Assembly: GCA_001179505.1 (NCBI GenBank)
Contig: CDMY01000271.1
Location: forward strand, 1 to 64,000
Length of the DNA: 64,000 nucleotides
Direction: 5' to 3'
Source of the DNA: Vitrella brassicaformis
Taxonomy: Eukaryota > Sar > Vitrellaceae
In this document: piece by piece, positions 11,350-23,400 of the stretch
Position numbering within the stretch: position 1 is the first letter of the stretch
Layout: each line of letters opens with the position of its first letter
The notes under the pieces: model-generated
Database searches by the model: none
What the model was told of the DNA's origin: nothing
Seen by the model: the letters and a program-made list of their open reading frames with translations, nothing else
Program-made: the position numbers and the translations under genes

Positions 11350-14300
11350 TGTGGCCTTGTGCGTCTCGCCAACCTTGCCCCCATGCAGTGGGCCTCGCTG
11401 CCGAAGGGGAGCTGTCACTGCACCCCAGCAGTAAGTTGAATATGCAGACACATCTAGCTATGTCCATTGACGATGTGCGAATTAGGTTAGGTACCTTGAC
11501 GATGCGAATGAAGCTCCGTATGGATCCTGTGCGTCGTCAAGGTTCTGGCCGAAGAAGCCGCCGCCCCGCCACTCTGCCGGCATTATCACCGCACTCCCCC
11601 GCATCTTTCGCGTCTGCAGACACCGCACACCGGCAGAAAAAGGGAGACAGACACGTGACAGCGGGACACACAACGCTTTGTCGACATATGTATTGATTCT
11701 TCACCTGTATCATCCTGACGAGTATCAGGCCGACATAGACAAGGACCATGAAGATGACCCCCTGCAGGACTGCAAAGCGCCTCAGGTCCTCCTGCACCCT
11801 CCAGCCCTCCGCATCGACCTTCCGGCAATCGTTGCGCAAAAGGACGTCATCGCCGTCATCCGTTGTGGTGGTGGGCGGGGCCGCCATGAGGTTCACCAGG
11901 TGCAGCATGGGCGTGCGGAACTTGCTGTTGGCATCGCCACCGTAACACAGCCAGGTCTCAAGAGTCACCAACACGACCGGAAAGATCGCCACTGAGCACC
12001 AGGCAGGCAGGGCAGGCAAGAAAAGAAATTTGTTTGACCAGATTCAAGGATGCAGATATATGCTGCTCTTGTGTGTGCGTGTGTCTGCGCTGACTTGCGT
12101 GCTGTGCGAGAATGTGCGCTTGGGCGATATGGAAGTGGTCCATCCTCCGGTCCTCGTCCGTGTCATAGGCACCGAACCAGCCAAAAGCCGACCGCATTCG
12201 CGACAGGAACTGGCCCCACCTCCCCTGCACCGCAGCGCACACACAGCCATCCCATCTATCTATCGTTGTTCACAGCCTCTGCCTGATTTGGCTGTCGGTG
12301 CTTGCCTGCGGTCTGACGGTGGCGTCACAGAATCCGAAGCACGTCCGTGTGAGCATGGGCATCGGTGGGCAGAAGTAGTTGTTCATCCTGCACGTGTTCC
12401 AGCCGGCCAGAGAGGTCTCGCCGATGTCGTCACCCAGACATCCGTCGCGAATGATGTTGCGGATCAGTATGGCAAAGGACAGCACCCAGAAGGCGGCTGA
12501 CGGCCGCACACTCACCTCCGTCACCCTGGCAGAGAAGACAATGGGACATTTGCTCTATCTATGTGTCCCTCTCTGATGACATACACGTGTCTCGGCTTAC
12601 GGTGGCCGCTCTGCCTCCACTGCGGACGGGTCGGTGCTCACTCTCGGGTCCACATCCACGTCAATGGCGAGGGCCACGGGCGGCGAGCACACCACCCACA
12701 TGGCCAGCAGGAGGTCGCCGAAGTACGTCACGCCCACACCCACAGTGGCCGCCACTTTCCGCATGAACAGCGACCGTCGGCTGAGCCTGTTGAGTCCCGA
12801 CCGTAGGATGGCTTGCAGGATGATGAACAGCACGAAGGTGAGGAAGAAGTAGCCCGAGAAGGTGGTGTCCCGCCGCTCCATGATGAACCAGTCGTGCTTT
12901 CGGAAGCCGGGAAGCCGGTCAACCAAGAGGTCAACCCCCAAAGTATAGATTTCGCCTGCAGGGGAGGAGGGACACCAACATTACATTGTCATCGATACTT
13001 TGTCGTGGTGCATCTTCATTCTTCTGTACCGACCGAGAAGAATAGGCGTGACAGCGATGACAATGAAAGGCAGAAGGAAGAGTGGCGTGGGGTCCCGCAG
13101 CCTGCCCATGGACTTGCCCGACCATGTGTACGCCCCAAGCACCATCCACAGTGTGAGGAAAAAGAGCCCCACCCACACGTTGCCCGACATGCCCGACAGA
13201 TCGGATACCGACACGTCCTCCCCCGGGTCGAGAGCACCGATGATCGTCCCCTCCAGCCCCCTCAGCGCGCAGAAGCCGCCCACGCCCGGGATCAGGAAGA
13301 TCGCCACAAAGATGCACCTCTGTTGGAGGTGTTTCTTTGCCCGGTTTGGGTAGACTTGGTGCGCCCAGAAGAAGTAGACGGCCATGAGCAGCGGCAGGGT
13401 GACAGCGAGGAGAGACGGCTGGTATAGGGGGAAGTCCGACATGGCGATCGACAGGCCGATGGACACGGCACCGTATGCGACGACCAGTGCGAGGGCGACG
13501 CCGAGGAGTGCCCATGGAGGAGGCGGGGCGCCTTCCTTCCAGAGGTTGATGTAGAAGACCAGCTGGGTGAAGCACGCCAGCAGCAGGAAGTCACCGATGC
13601 CTTGCATGAGCTTGGTCAGGGTGTCGATGGTGGTTCTAGCGTCCTTTTCAAGCACCACGGCGCCGTCGAAGATGGAGGTCCAGAGGATGATGGACACCAG
13701 GACGATGAAGGTAGTGGCAAGCTGGACGCGCGAAAACTTGACGTGCCTGTAGCCGCCCTGCAGGTACATGCTCAGCTGAGACGACTGGGAGAGAGACCGG
13801 GATGGCCGGCCGCTGCTGGCACTGCTGCTATGTGCATCAGTTATCGCCCTGACAGTCAGTCACACACACACACACAAAGAGAGAAAGGAGACATCAGGCA
13901 CTCGTGCCACCAACAGCTGCACCCCCCGCTCACCTCTGTGGAATGCTGATGACAACAGAAGACCGCTCCTTGCTCTCGGCGTCCACCGTGCTAACACTAA
14001 CAATCGCCCTGAAGGGGTCGACCGCCACCACCTCCGCCGGTTCAGCAGCACTGGAAGGGCTCTCCTCACCGAATTTCACCGCTTTTCTCGCAGCTGTGCG
14101 CGGGCTGTCGGCCGGCACTACACCTGGCGGAGGCAGCAATGACGCACCGTAGCTGCTCGGCGAACGATCTTGTCCCGCCTCCTCGAGCATCTCTTGGGCC
14201 GTCTCGAGAGCAGACGGTCCCTCTGTGCGTGCGGTGGGTGACTCCTCGCCGACGGAGTCGTCCAGCAAAGGGGCGGCGTCTTGGTGGGGCGCGCTTGCGA

Positions 14301-15267
14301 GGTGCTCCTCAGCCTCCTCCTCTTCAGGCGGGGGCTCTCTGTCTTCTGCCTCTTCTGCCTCAACGTCCTCCTCGTCGTGAGGCGCACGAACAAAGGGGGT
14401 TGCCTCAACACCTTCGTCCTGAGTTGGCTCGGCCTCGGCTGCAGTGGCCTCAGCATAAGCGTCCTCCTCTTCTCCATGACCGATCTCCTGGCCCTCCTCG
14501 AGCTGGCCCATCTCCCTCTCAGCAGCGTCCTCGCGCTCGGCTTCACCATATGGCTCCACGTCCTCTTTCTCACCACCAGCCGCCCGCAATATGTCCTCAA
14601 CAGTTTGCTCAGCCTCGGCATAGGCCAAGGCAGAGTCTTCTAGTGGCGGTGGCGGAGCTTCCCTCTCTTCGTCAGCCTCCCTTTCAACATGGTGTGGTTG
14701 TTCCCTCTCCGCTTCTGCCACCGCCTCGCCCGCCCCCTCCCCCACCCCTGCGATTTCTTGATCAGCAGGCCTCGGTAGCCCCTCATCTACAGGCCCCTCT
14801 CCCTCAAACGTCTCAGGCATCCCCTCAGCGCCGTGCTCCACGACATCCGTCTCGTGTGGGCGCGGAATATCGCTGACGGGCTCCATCTCTGCTTCGTGTG
14901 GAGCCGGTTCAGCGGGCTGCTCGGCCTCGTCGGCGGGCTGCTCAGCAACGGGGAAGTCTTCATGAGGCTGCTCCCTCTCCATCGTGTCTTCATCGACTTG
15001 GGGCTCTTCCCCTTCAGGCGGCTGCTGCACCTCCCCAACTCCCTCTGCCCCTCCTTGCCCTTCTTCCTCTTCCTCCTGCTGCTGCGGTTGTTGTGTGTCT
15101 TGCTGCTCCTCTTCAGCGGCAGCGTCGCCTCCTCCAGCCTCCACAGGAACCGTGCTGGGCTCGTCCATTTCTTCGCCGTGGGGCTCTTGCCCCTCGGCCG
15201 CCCCGGCCTCGTCTCCTTCAGTTGCCTCTGGGGGCTGCTGCGATTCGGGAACAGGCTCCTCGTCCAT
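11039..15267 (-). CDS. Polytopic membrane protein with a long acidic N-terminal domain
   Basis: Exon 1 starts at 15267 (MDEEPVPESQQ) and encodes about 440 residues dominated by Glu, Pro, Ala and Gln. It ends VVISIPQR and splices in phase (AG|G) to AITDAHSSSASS, so the acidic region and the membrane part form one protein. The second exon, down to about 12,985, has seven hydrophobic helices. Later exons down to 11,039 add about five or six more, including GYFFLTFVLFIILQ, VAIFPVVLVTLETW and LFLLLAIAVWATYQAM. The total is about 12-13 membrane spans and the protein ends CISTTVP*. I do not recognise the family. The first seven spans recall a GPCR-like bundle but no diagnostic motif is visible. The acidic tail probably lies on the cytosolic side, since no signal peptide precedes it. 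Confidence 0.75.
11316..11349. repeat. (TCTG)n microsatellite in an intron
   Basis: Tandem TCTG/CAGA units lie inside an intron of the polytopic membrane protein gene. Confidence 0.85.
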
Positions 15268-15448
15268 TATCAGAGAGAGGGGGAAAAGCGACAAAAAAAC
15301 ACTCTGCGAGCTTGGGTTGAATTAATAGTACGAAATTGTGAGTGGTCCTCTAGTACTGTGTTTGTGCCGTAGACCAACGCGTCTGTGGCCCCCGGCGCAT
15401 CGTTGCACATCAACCATCAGCCACATCGTAGTTGTGTGTGCAGGAAAA
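15268..15448. promoter_or_regulatory. 181-bp divergent promoter with TGCGAGCTTG motif
   Basis: This gap lies between the starts of the polytopic membrane protein (minus) and the AGE-family enzyme (plus). TGCGAGCTTG occurs at 15305-15314, about 38 bases upstream of the minus-strand start. The same 10-mer recurs at 51514 and 55599. Confidence 0.5.
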
Positions 15449-17193
15449 ATGCGGCAATGCGCGACAATGTACACCGCGTTAAGTTCAGTGGCACTCCTGG
15501 TCTCTGGCGCCTCAGCAGCAGCCTATGAGGTGAGGAGTGAGCACATGTTGGATCCGATAAAGAACGTCGCCTTCATCAACGACACAGGCAAATTCTGGGA
15601 GGCACAGAAGGACAATGATGGCTTTTTCAGCGTCATCGGCCGGGAAGGAGCTGTCCTTGAGGCGGATCTGAAAGGCGTCGTGATGCACAGCCGCCTCGCG
15701 TACGGATTATCCCGGGCCTTCATGGCGACAGGCGACGAGAAGCACCTGCAATTGGCAAGCCAGGCACTGAACTTCATCTACGAGCACGGTCATGATGAGG
15801 TGTACGGCGGGTGGCACACCCAGACAGACAGCCGAGGAAATCGAATACCAACTGGGTGGGGTGGGAGAGAGTGAAAGAAAGAAACATGTGTCGAAGTGCC
15901 CTGACGCTCTGGTTCTGGCTGTTTGCCTACTTTTCAGGTCAGAAGACAACGAGAAGTGGCTCCTCGTGCAGACGTACGCACTTCTGGGGATGGTCGCTAT
16001 GTGTGAGGCGACCAATGACCCTGCTGTCCACTGCGAAACGCTCGACAAATCCATTCAAGAGTACGACCAGCTACTCTGGGACACCGAGACGAAGGAGGGC
16101 GGGTACTTCGAGAAGAACAGCCGGGATTTCTCAAGGCAGTTTGGCAAGGGCATTGGTGGCGTCCTGGACGTCCTGAATGTGTGGGCGATGCCGAGGCTGT
16201 TGATCAATCATGGGGCGGGCGAGGGGGCCGGCGGCAAGGAGGGCAACGCTGCGCACCAGCTGACTATGCAGAGATATAGCAACCTCAGTGACCTGCTCGT
16301 AAGTGCATGGAAATGTGACTGACGAGGCGCACGCTCCACTACACGTGTCTGTGCCTTGCTTCTCCTCTCACGCACAGATGACAAAGGTAGTGGCCTCGAT
16401 GGACAGCCCATCCGTCAAGTACGGTGTCGCCAGCGGCTTCTACACCAACTGGACAATTGCCGAGAGCGACACGACCACACAAGTCGGCCATCTGTATAAG
16501 ATCATCTGGACGCTGGCCCGCATGTATGCCCTCAGCCCATCATCCACCGAATACCTCGACGCCATTGACAAGCTGTGGAGAGAAAACAAAATGCTTGGAG
16601 CTTTCGACGAACAAGTGGGCTCTCCTCATGCCTTGCTCGACTGGCGAAAGGGCATCACGTCGAGACAAAAGGGGTATTGGCAAGCGGAGCAGAGCTTCAT
16701 GGCTGGCATGACGGTTCTCACACTGGACCGGCAGATGGGCGAAGCAGAGAGGGACGAGTACCTCGAAGTCATCGACAAGAGCCTGATGTTCTTCTACGAC
16801 AGGCTGGTTGACCCTGTCCACGGTGATGTCTTCAGCCAACTGGATGAGACGGGAAAGACCGTGGTCAAGGGCGACAAGGGCAGCATATACAAGTCTTGTT
16901 TCCACAGCATGGAGTTGGCCTTCTATGCCTATGTCTACAGCATGCTGTTCCGCAACGACGTCAGCAAGAGGCGGGTGCCTTTGTTCTATCGGCTGCACAA
17001 CCGAGACGAGACCAAAGAGGAGCTGCTTGTCGTTCTGACGCCGATTCCAATCGAAAAGGGACGACTGGTGATTGAGTCCGTCGACAGGGACGGAGAAGCA
17101 TACACTGATTTCGACAGCAATTCGCGCACAGTGAGGGTCAGGAGGGGGGAGGGAGGCGTGTTTCGAGTCGTCTTCGGTATCCATGACAAATGA
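15449..17193 (+). CDS. Secreted AGE-family (N-acylglucosamine 2-epimerase-like) protein
   Basis: Exons 15449-15855, 15938-16298 and 16378-17193 sum to 1584 bases, or 527 codons plus stop, with matching phases. The N-terminus MRQCATMYTALSSVALLVSG is a typical signal peptide. The mature part has the (alpha/alpha)6-barrel signatures of the AGE superfamily (PF07221): FWEAQKDNDGFFSVIGREG, GLSRAFMATGD, the HGHDEVYGGWH segment, KGYWQAEQSFMAG and YKSCFHSMELAFYAY. Family members interconvert N-acylglucosamine/mannosamine or epimerise other sugars such as cellobiose and mannose. The substrate cannot be assigned. A C-terminal beta-rich segment of about 75 residues follows the barrel. Secretion is unusual, as most members are cytosolic. 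The gene is divergent to the membrane protein and convergent to the giant gene. Confidence 0.85.
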
Positions 17194-17458
17194 GTGCATC
17201 AGCCCTCTGACGATTCGACCATTGGCTGCCGACGATGCTGTCACTGCTGCTTCGAATGTAGGAGCCAGAGGACTTTCGTGTATTTGTCGACAGCCGTTTG
17301 TGTGAGGACAAATACTCAATTGAGACGCATACATCCGCACACAGGCACACATTGTCCGATAAATAAATGGCACAACGAGGGAAAGCAGACCATAGGTCAC
17401 AGCATTATGATGCATAGAGTGGCCAGCCACCACAAAACGTATATCGCATGGATAATGG

Positions 17459-20400
17459 TCACACATGTGCGCTCCACAAGAGGGGAACAAACGCGAGAGC
17501 TAATGAGAGAAGACCAGCAATTGACCTATACCTATATGTCTTTGTAGTGTGTGCGCCGCTGAATTCCTCTATAGACGTTTGTGAGACCTCTGCGACGGCA
17601 TGAGCGGCCGTGAAGAGCTCTGTCCCACCGGGGCTCTCGTACGTGACATCCACTGACGCAGGGCCGAACCTGGTGCCCAGCTCCTCGGGATCGCCCTCCC
17701 TCGGAAGCAGCAACAGACTGAAAGACAGCTCAATAGCCATCTGCTGGCCCGCCTGCAGGCAGCCAACATCCACAGGGAACAAGGGGCATTCACGAAGCAT
17801 AGGAGACACCAGCTCGTACCTGTTCCGGCGCGAGGGCGAATGTGAGTTGTATGACGCCGCTCTCTGTTTGTGAGAGACTGCATGTGATGTAGGCCGCTAC
17901 ATAGCCGTTGATCGATGGGCTGCAGGGGCCCAGCTGCTGTGATACCACGGGCGGCACGCCAAATGGGCCCTTGACCAAAAGCCGCAGCACAGTGGCTGAT
18001 GCATCGTGACATCAGAGAAAAGGCAAGACACTCGCGTGAGTGACTGGTGGGCGATGGTCGTCCTACATACTTGCATCGGTTGTCGGCAAGGTCTCCACAT
18101 CAATGGCGACTGTGACTCTCACCACAGCACCGTCAAGGAAAGGCCTGCACACAACAATATATGGAGAAGTGGACCGTGGTGTTTTTGCGCCTCTTCTACG
18201 TGTCCATCCTTCCTTCTTACCCTGTGATGACGACTCTTGGCACTCCCCGCAGCAGCGATGCGACCGGCTTGCCCTTGATGGCATTATTACCCATGATAAT
18301 CATCCCGCCTTCGTCCAGCTGACAGAACACGCGAGCACACACATGTCTGTCTGATTGATGTGAGTGATGTGCTTGTGACATATATGTTTGGCTGGCTCCT
18401 GTCTCATTCATTGGTTACGATGTTGATGCCAAAAGTAGGTGCATCTCCCGAGGCGGGGATACTCATGGCCATGCTGACATGCACCTCCGCGCTCGTGTCC
18501 TCTATGTACACACTCGCGACTTCCTGCGCCTGTACACAGCACAGAGGCACATACGCAAAGGCATGGCTGTCTTTGATCCTTCTTGCGCAGAGACTCACGT
18601 GTGTACCTGTATGTCGATGGTTGCGTTGGGTCCCAAATCGCCCAGGTATGGAAGGGGCCTGTTGGACGAGTCCCTCATGCCGATGCCGCCCGCTAACACA
18701 TAGTCGGCCGGAACCGTCAGCTTGAGAGTGCCATCAAGAACAGGCATAGTCGGCTTGAAGGTCAAGGTCACAGGAACTATCTCTTTGGCTATGGGAGTAT
18801 AATGAGCCTGCAATGTGGACAAAAGAAATAACACCAGAGACGGCATGGCATTCTCCAGTGTAAGTACCGAGGTTTCGGTGACCACGACGCTCGGCGGCGA
18901 GGCCTCTGTGGTGATTGCCCTCTCTTTCGGCTCACCACCTGTTGCTGACGGCTCATAGACCAGGATAGTCCATGGGTTCATCGTGTTGGCGGTGATGTTG
19001 GCTGGATGATTCATGCGAAAAGAGAAGGAGAGCGTCTTGTGTGGGCTGTCGGCAATGCTGACGCCCTTGGACACGACAGCATAGGTGCCCCCTGCCATCC
19101 CCACGCAGCTGCCCGTGTCATTGGCTCCTGTACATATGGGCGAGAAGGACCATCCTCCGCCTCCCGGTGTGATCTTGGCTTGGTAGCCCGCCTCTGACAC
19201 TGCGTCAACAGCAAACAGCATTGGAAAGAAAATGTATCGGTTGTGTTGCATACCGATGCCAGTTCCCTGTATCTCCAGTGTGACGTCCCACTCCGCGCCC
19301 ATAGCGCCGACAGCAGTGCTGCCCCCGACGGCTGCCATGGTGAAGGTACTCGTCAACGGAGACACAGGGCTGCCGATCGACGTCAAAAACTGCATGCATC
19401 GACAGGGTAAGTAAGATGGAGAGACAAGATTCGTCCAGCGCGGGTCTTTATCCTTTTCCTCACGGTCAGGCTTGGCATGACTTTGTGGGTGACGGGCAGC
19501 GTCCCCTTAACGCCTTCAATAGCCCACTCGAAATCCTTGTCTGTCTCATGAATGGTCGGCTGTCTTCCGAGGACCCAGAGCCAGTCCATTCCGATGGACC
19601 CATCGACCATCGAGTCGTTTGGGAGGGTCACGTCCGTTAGCTCCAATGTATTTCGGACAGCGGACACCGAGGGTAATACATACGTGTATATCATCCGCTC
19701 GGGGTCGGTGTACTGCCCTGAGCTGTTGATGGGGATCGTAGAGTCTCCGACAGCGATAGTACCCATGGCAAATCCTTTTACGGCACATGCGGAGGAAGGT
19801 GCACAGTGGATAAACACACAAATGAGGCAGGTGGGTTGGGTGACCTGGTGGTGGGACGACGATAAGAAGGGGCATTTGTGCAGGTGTGATGGCGACATCG
19901 GAAGTGAAGGTCAGCACAGGTGGGGGACTGATTTTGGCGTTGGGCGGTGGGCGTTCTGTACTCGCCTAGGAGCCAGCAAACCGAACGGATGCTTACATAC
20001 CGTCTGCGTGCTGTACTGTTTCCATACATCCATCCGTCCGTCCGTTACCCGTGTGATGGCGACGTCTGCCCACTCGCCAAGGACGCATGCCTCGATCCCC
20101 TCAGTATAGTCAGTCAGCCGGTCACGCTGTGTCGTGCCAAACACCGTACTGAGACTCCACAGCGAGCCCTCTGGGAAAGCGTCTTCAGGCAAAGCCACGT
20201 TGGTCAGCGCGAGGGAAAACAATGTGAACATGCCTCCTTCACTCTTCACCCTCAGTCCAGTGACGGTGACCTCGTCTGCCGCCTTTGAAACCACCTCTGC
20301 GTTGGGATGGTCTGCAAGGGACTCTTCAGCCACTTCAACCTTGCTGAGGTCGAAATCGGATGCCGATTGGATGGTGATCTGGTCGAAGGCCTGGACCGGC

Positions 20401-23400
20401 GTGAAGCTGACGTTGAGGACTGCTGAATCGGCCTTCTTGAGCCGGGTGCGTTGGGAGCCCTTCACCCCCAGGGGATCGTACACACCGAGGTCGAAAGCCA
20501 CGTCGGGAAGCTGAACGAACGGAACAGATGAGATGGCAAAGCAGTCGTGTCTCTCATGCCATGTCTTCGCCTGTGCCGCTCTTACTCACCGCTGGACTGA
20601 TCAGCCATCCAGAAACTGTGTTCTGATAGATCTTGCCAGAGGCTCGTGTGTACTGACAGCAAGACAGCAGCCAGATGCGTCAGCACCTGACTATCCCTTT
20701 TGTATCTCACCGTGACTGTCCACATATTCACGACAGCCGCATTCGGGTTCTTGCCGCCCACTGTCACGTTGAGAGTAAGGCCGTCAGCCGTGCCGTTGAC
20801 CGATACACGGAAGACTGGGGCTGCCGTCCTGCCGTCGCCTGCAGCCACGCATGTGGCTGCCCGCTGGACGGCGCTGTCGACCACAGTATTGCCGCCAACA
20901 TCGGTCACGGGGACAGCACTACAACAGATGGAGAATACTGATTCGTGTGCCTATGGCTGTCACGCTATGTTGTCCGCGTACTTGGCTTGGGGCATCACCC
21001 AAAAGGCACGGTCGTCGTCTGGGTCATTTGGCAGGTCTGGGCTTGACAGCGCTGGGTCACAAATAGGCCCAAATGCAGGAGGCATTTTGATGTCGATCAC
21101 GTCGTCGTTGGACGGAGGCAGCAAGGACGAGTCGAGCGTCACCAGCAAGATCGCTGTGAAACTCTGCTCACCCTCGCCTTCTATCGACCTGCATGTTAAG
21201 ACACGTCATATGCTTGAGCGTGTTTCATGATGTTCAGTCATCTATCTCATATATCAGAGTCTCACTCTTCTCCTTCTGGCGGCCTCCACTCGACACCAAC
21301 TTGTGATAGCAGCCCAAAGCCGGGGATCACTGCGTAATCGAGAGACGCCTCAGACGCGAGGAAGGCAGGTAGCCCGTCGACGCCGCATGGTTTGGCGGGC
21401 AAGCCCTTTGGAGCGCACGACCATGCCGCGAAGCTCGGGAGAGCGGGGCTGGCAATATTCGGGTTCATTACGTCGAAGGCGATACTGCGAGACACACATA
21501 GAGGCATATGAGAGGGTGTGTGGAGCACAAGCTCTGTGTGTGTCATGTGGATGCCGTCTATTACGAGATATGTGTTCCCGGGGGCCAGTCGATGTCGTCG
21601 TCGACAATCAGAAACACGAGCCAACCGCCCTCGGACACACAGATGATGGACGTGCCTGACTTTATGTCGGTCAGCTGGGCCAGGGATGAGTCGAATAGGG
21701 TCGCAAGAGACATAGTCCCAGCGCTTGCGTTGTAGACGGAATACTCGGTCGAGACTGATGACTGTGTTAGATTGTCTGGCTTGCTGATAGTGACGGACGC
21801 CTGGGGACACATCTTGTTGGCGGTCCCTGTGGTGGTGGACGACGAATAATCTGGCGGCACTTTGATAGTCAGAGAGCTCATGGGGCCGGTGATCGTCTGC
21901 GTTGTGTTCAGGTCAAAGGTCAGTCTGTTGGGGCTGCCGACCACCTACACCGGCCAAACAAACGGAGAGACACATTTTTGTAAAGGAGGCACCTAGTCTT
22001 TGCACTGTGCGTACAGGATTCGAGGCCGTCAGGGGGGGTATCTTAACCGTATCGACGACAACAGGCATGAACATGTCGAGCTCAGTGCCCGCGAAGGTGC
22101 CGCCAGCCACATTGTCCAGGACAATGCTAAATGCATTAAGGCCGGGGTAGCTAGTGGGATTGCTGACATTGATGGAGAAGGCGTAGGTCTTCTGCGTCTT
22201 GTCGGACCAGTCGGCGAAGATCAAAGTGACGACTGACCGCATCTGCGCGTCGGCAGTGCACGAGTCGACTGCGAAGGACTCCCCAAAGTCTGAGTACTCT
22301 CCAGATGGGTCTGTCCCATTGAACGGCTGGAGGCTGTGCTCGTCGTCGCACACAAGAGGGAATACGTACCTGATGCAGACATCAATGCATTGATGGGTCC
22401 AATTTGTGGGCACTTTACCATGTTTTGCTTTATTGTATATACCCGTCTGGTGCGATAATCACCAACTCGTGTGGTGCATTACTGAGAGCGCTGAGTGTTG
22501 CTGAGGACGTCTCGAAGCCGAATACGAGCTCGGAGACATCCCCTGGCTTGGAGCTGTTGGACGACAGCAGGGCGGCCTTGGTAAAGGGGGCAACGATGGG
22601 CTTCGACACGATGCTCGTGCTCTTGTCGAGCTCAAAAAGCCCCGAAGGAACATCCTCGTCAGGGGCCACATCCTTCAGCTGCGTAAAATACAGCGGCAAA
22701 TTTGTGTGATGCTGCCTGTGCACTTTGGCTTGTCTGCCTGACCAGAGTCTCGTCACATTCCTTGAACGAGTAGAAGTAGAAAATATCTGTTGCGCTGTCG
22801 AGGCCCGCTTCATCCGGGTTGGCCACTTCAAAGCCGAAGCGATAGCTGAGGAAGACCAGGTAAAACAATTGGGCCGTGTATCGACGATGTCGGTCTGTCC
22901 TTACCGTCCAGGCGGCAGCTCGCCCTCCGTTGGGGTCATCGTCACTTCCATGATGGTGGTCCCATCGACACCGAAAGAGCACTTCATTTTGTCATGGAAC
23001 GGAGCTGGAGGTGTATAACTGCACATACCATAGCAAACTATAACTACTCTGCTTGCGTCTTGTTGTTGGCTTACAAGTCTGTGGGTCCGACATGTTGCAG
23101 CAGGCAGTCGCCTTTAGCTTTGAATTTCTGGCCGTCAGCACTCTTGCTGGGAGGGAATTTCATGTGCAGGCAGCCTCCTGCGGGGATTCCTGCAAATGTC
23201 TGGATGCCAAAGCCGAGTAGATTGTCCGCGCTCCTGCCAGGAGTGCTGAATGAGACGTCGGCGTTCATTAACATATTGATTGGCTGGGCAGGGTGGCTCA
23301 CAGCCGCAAAGAGACGTTTCGAAGGATCCCTGAACTCTGCATGAAGAAACAGATGAAAGGCATAGGGCCGGAGACCTCAGTGACCACCATGCCATGCAAG

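Noticed and set aside
14139-14876. Plus-strand frame of about 245 codons over the acidic exon
   Set aside because: It is the antisense of the Glu/Pro-rich exon, and its Arg/Pro/Leu composition is a shadow of that bias.
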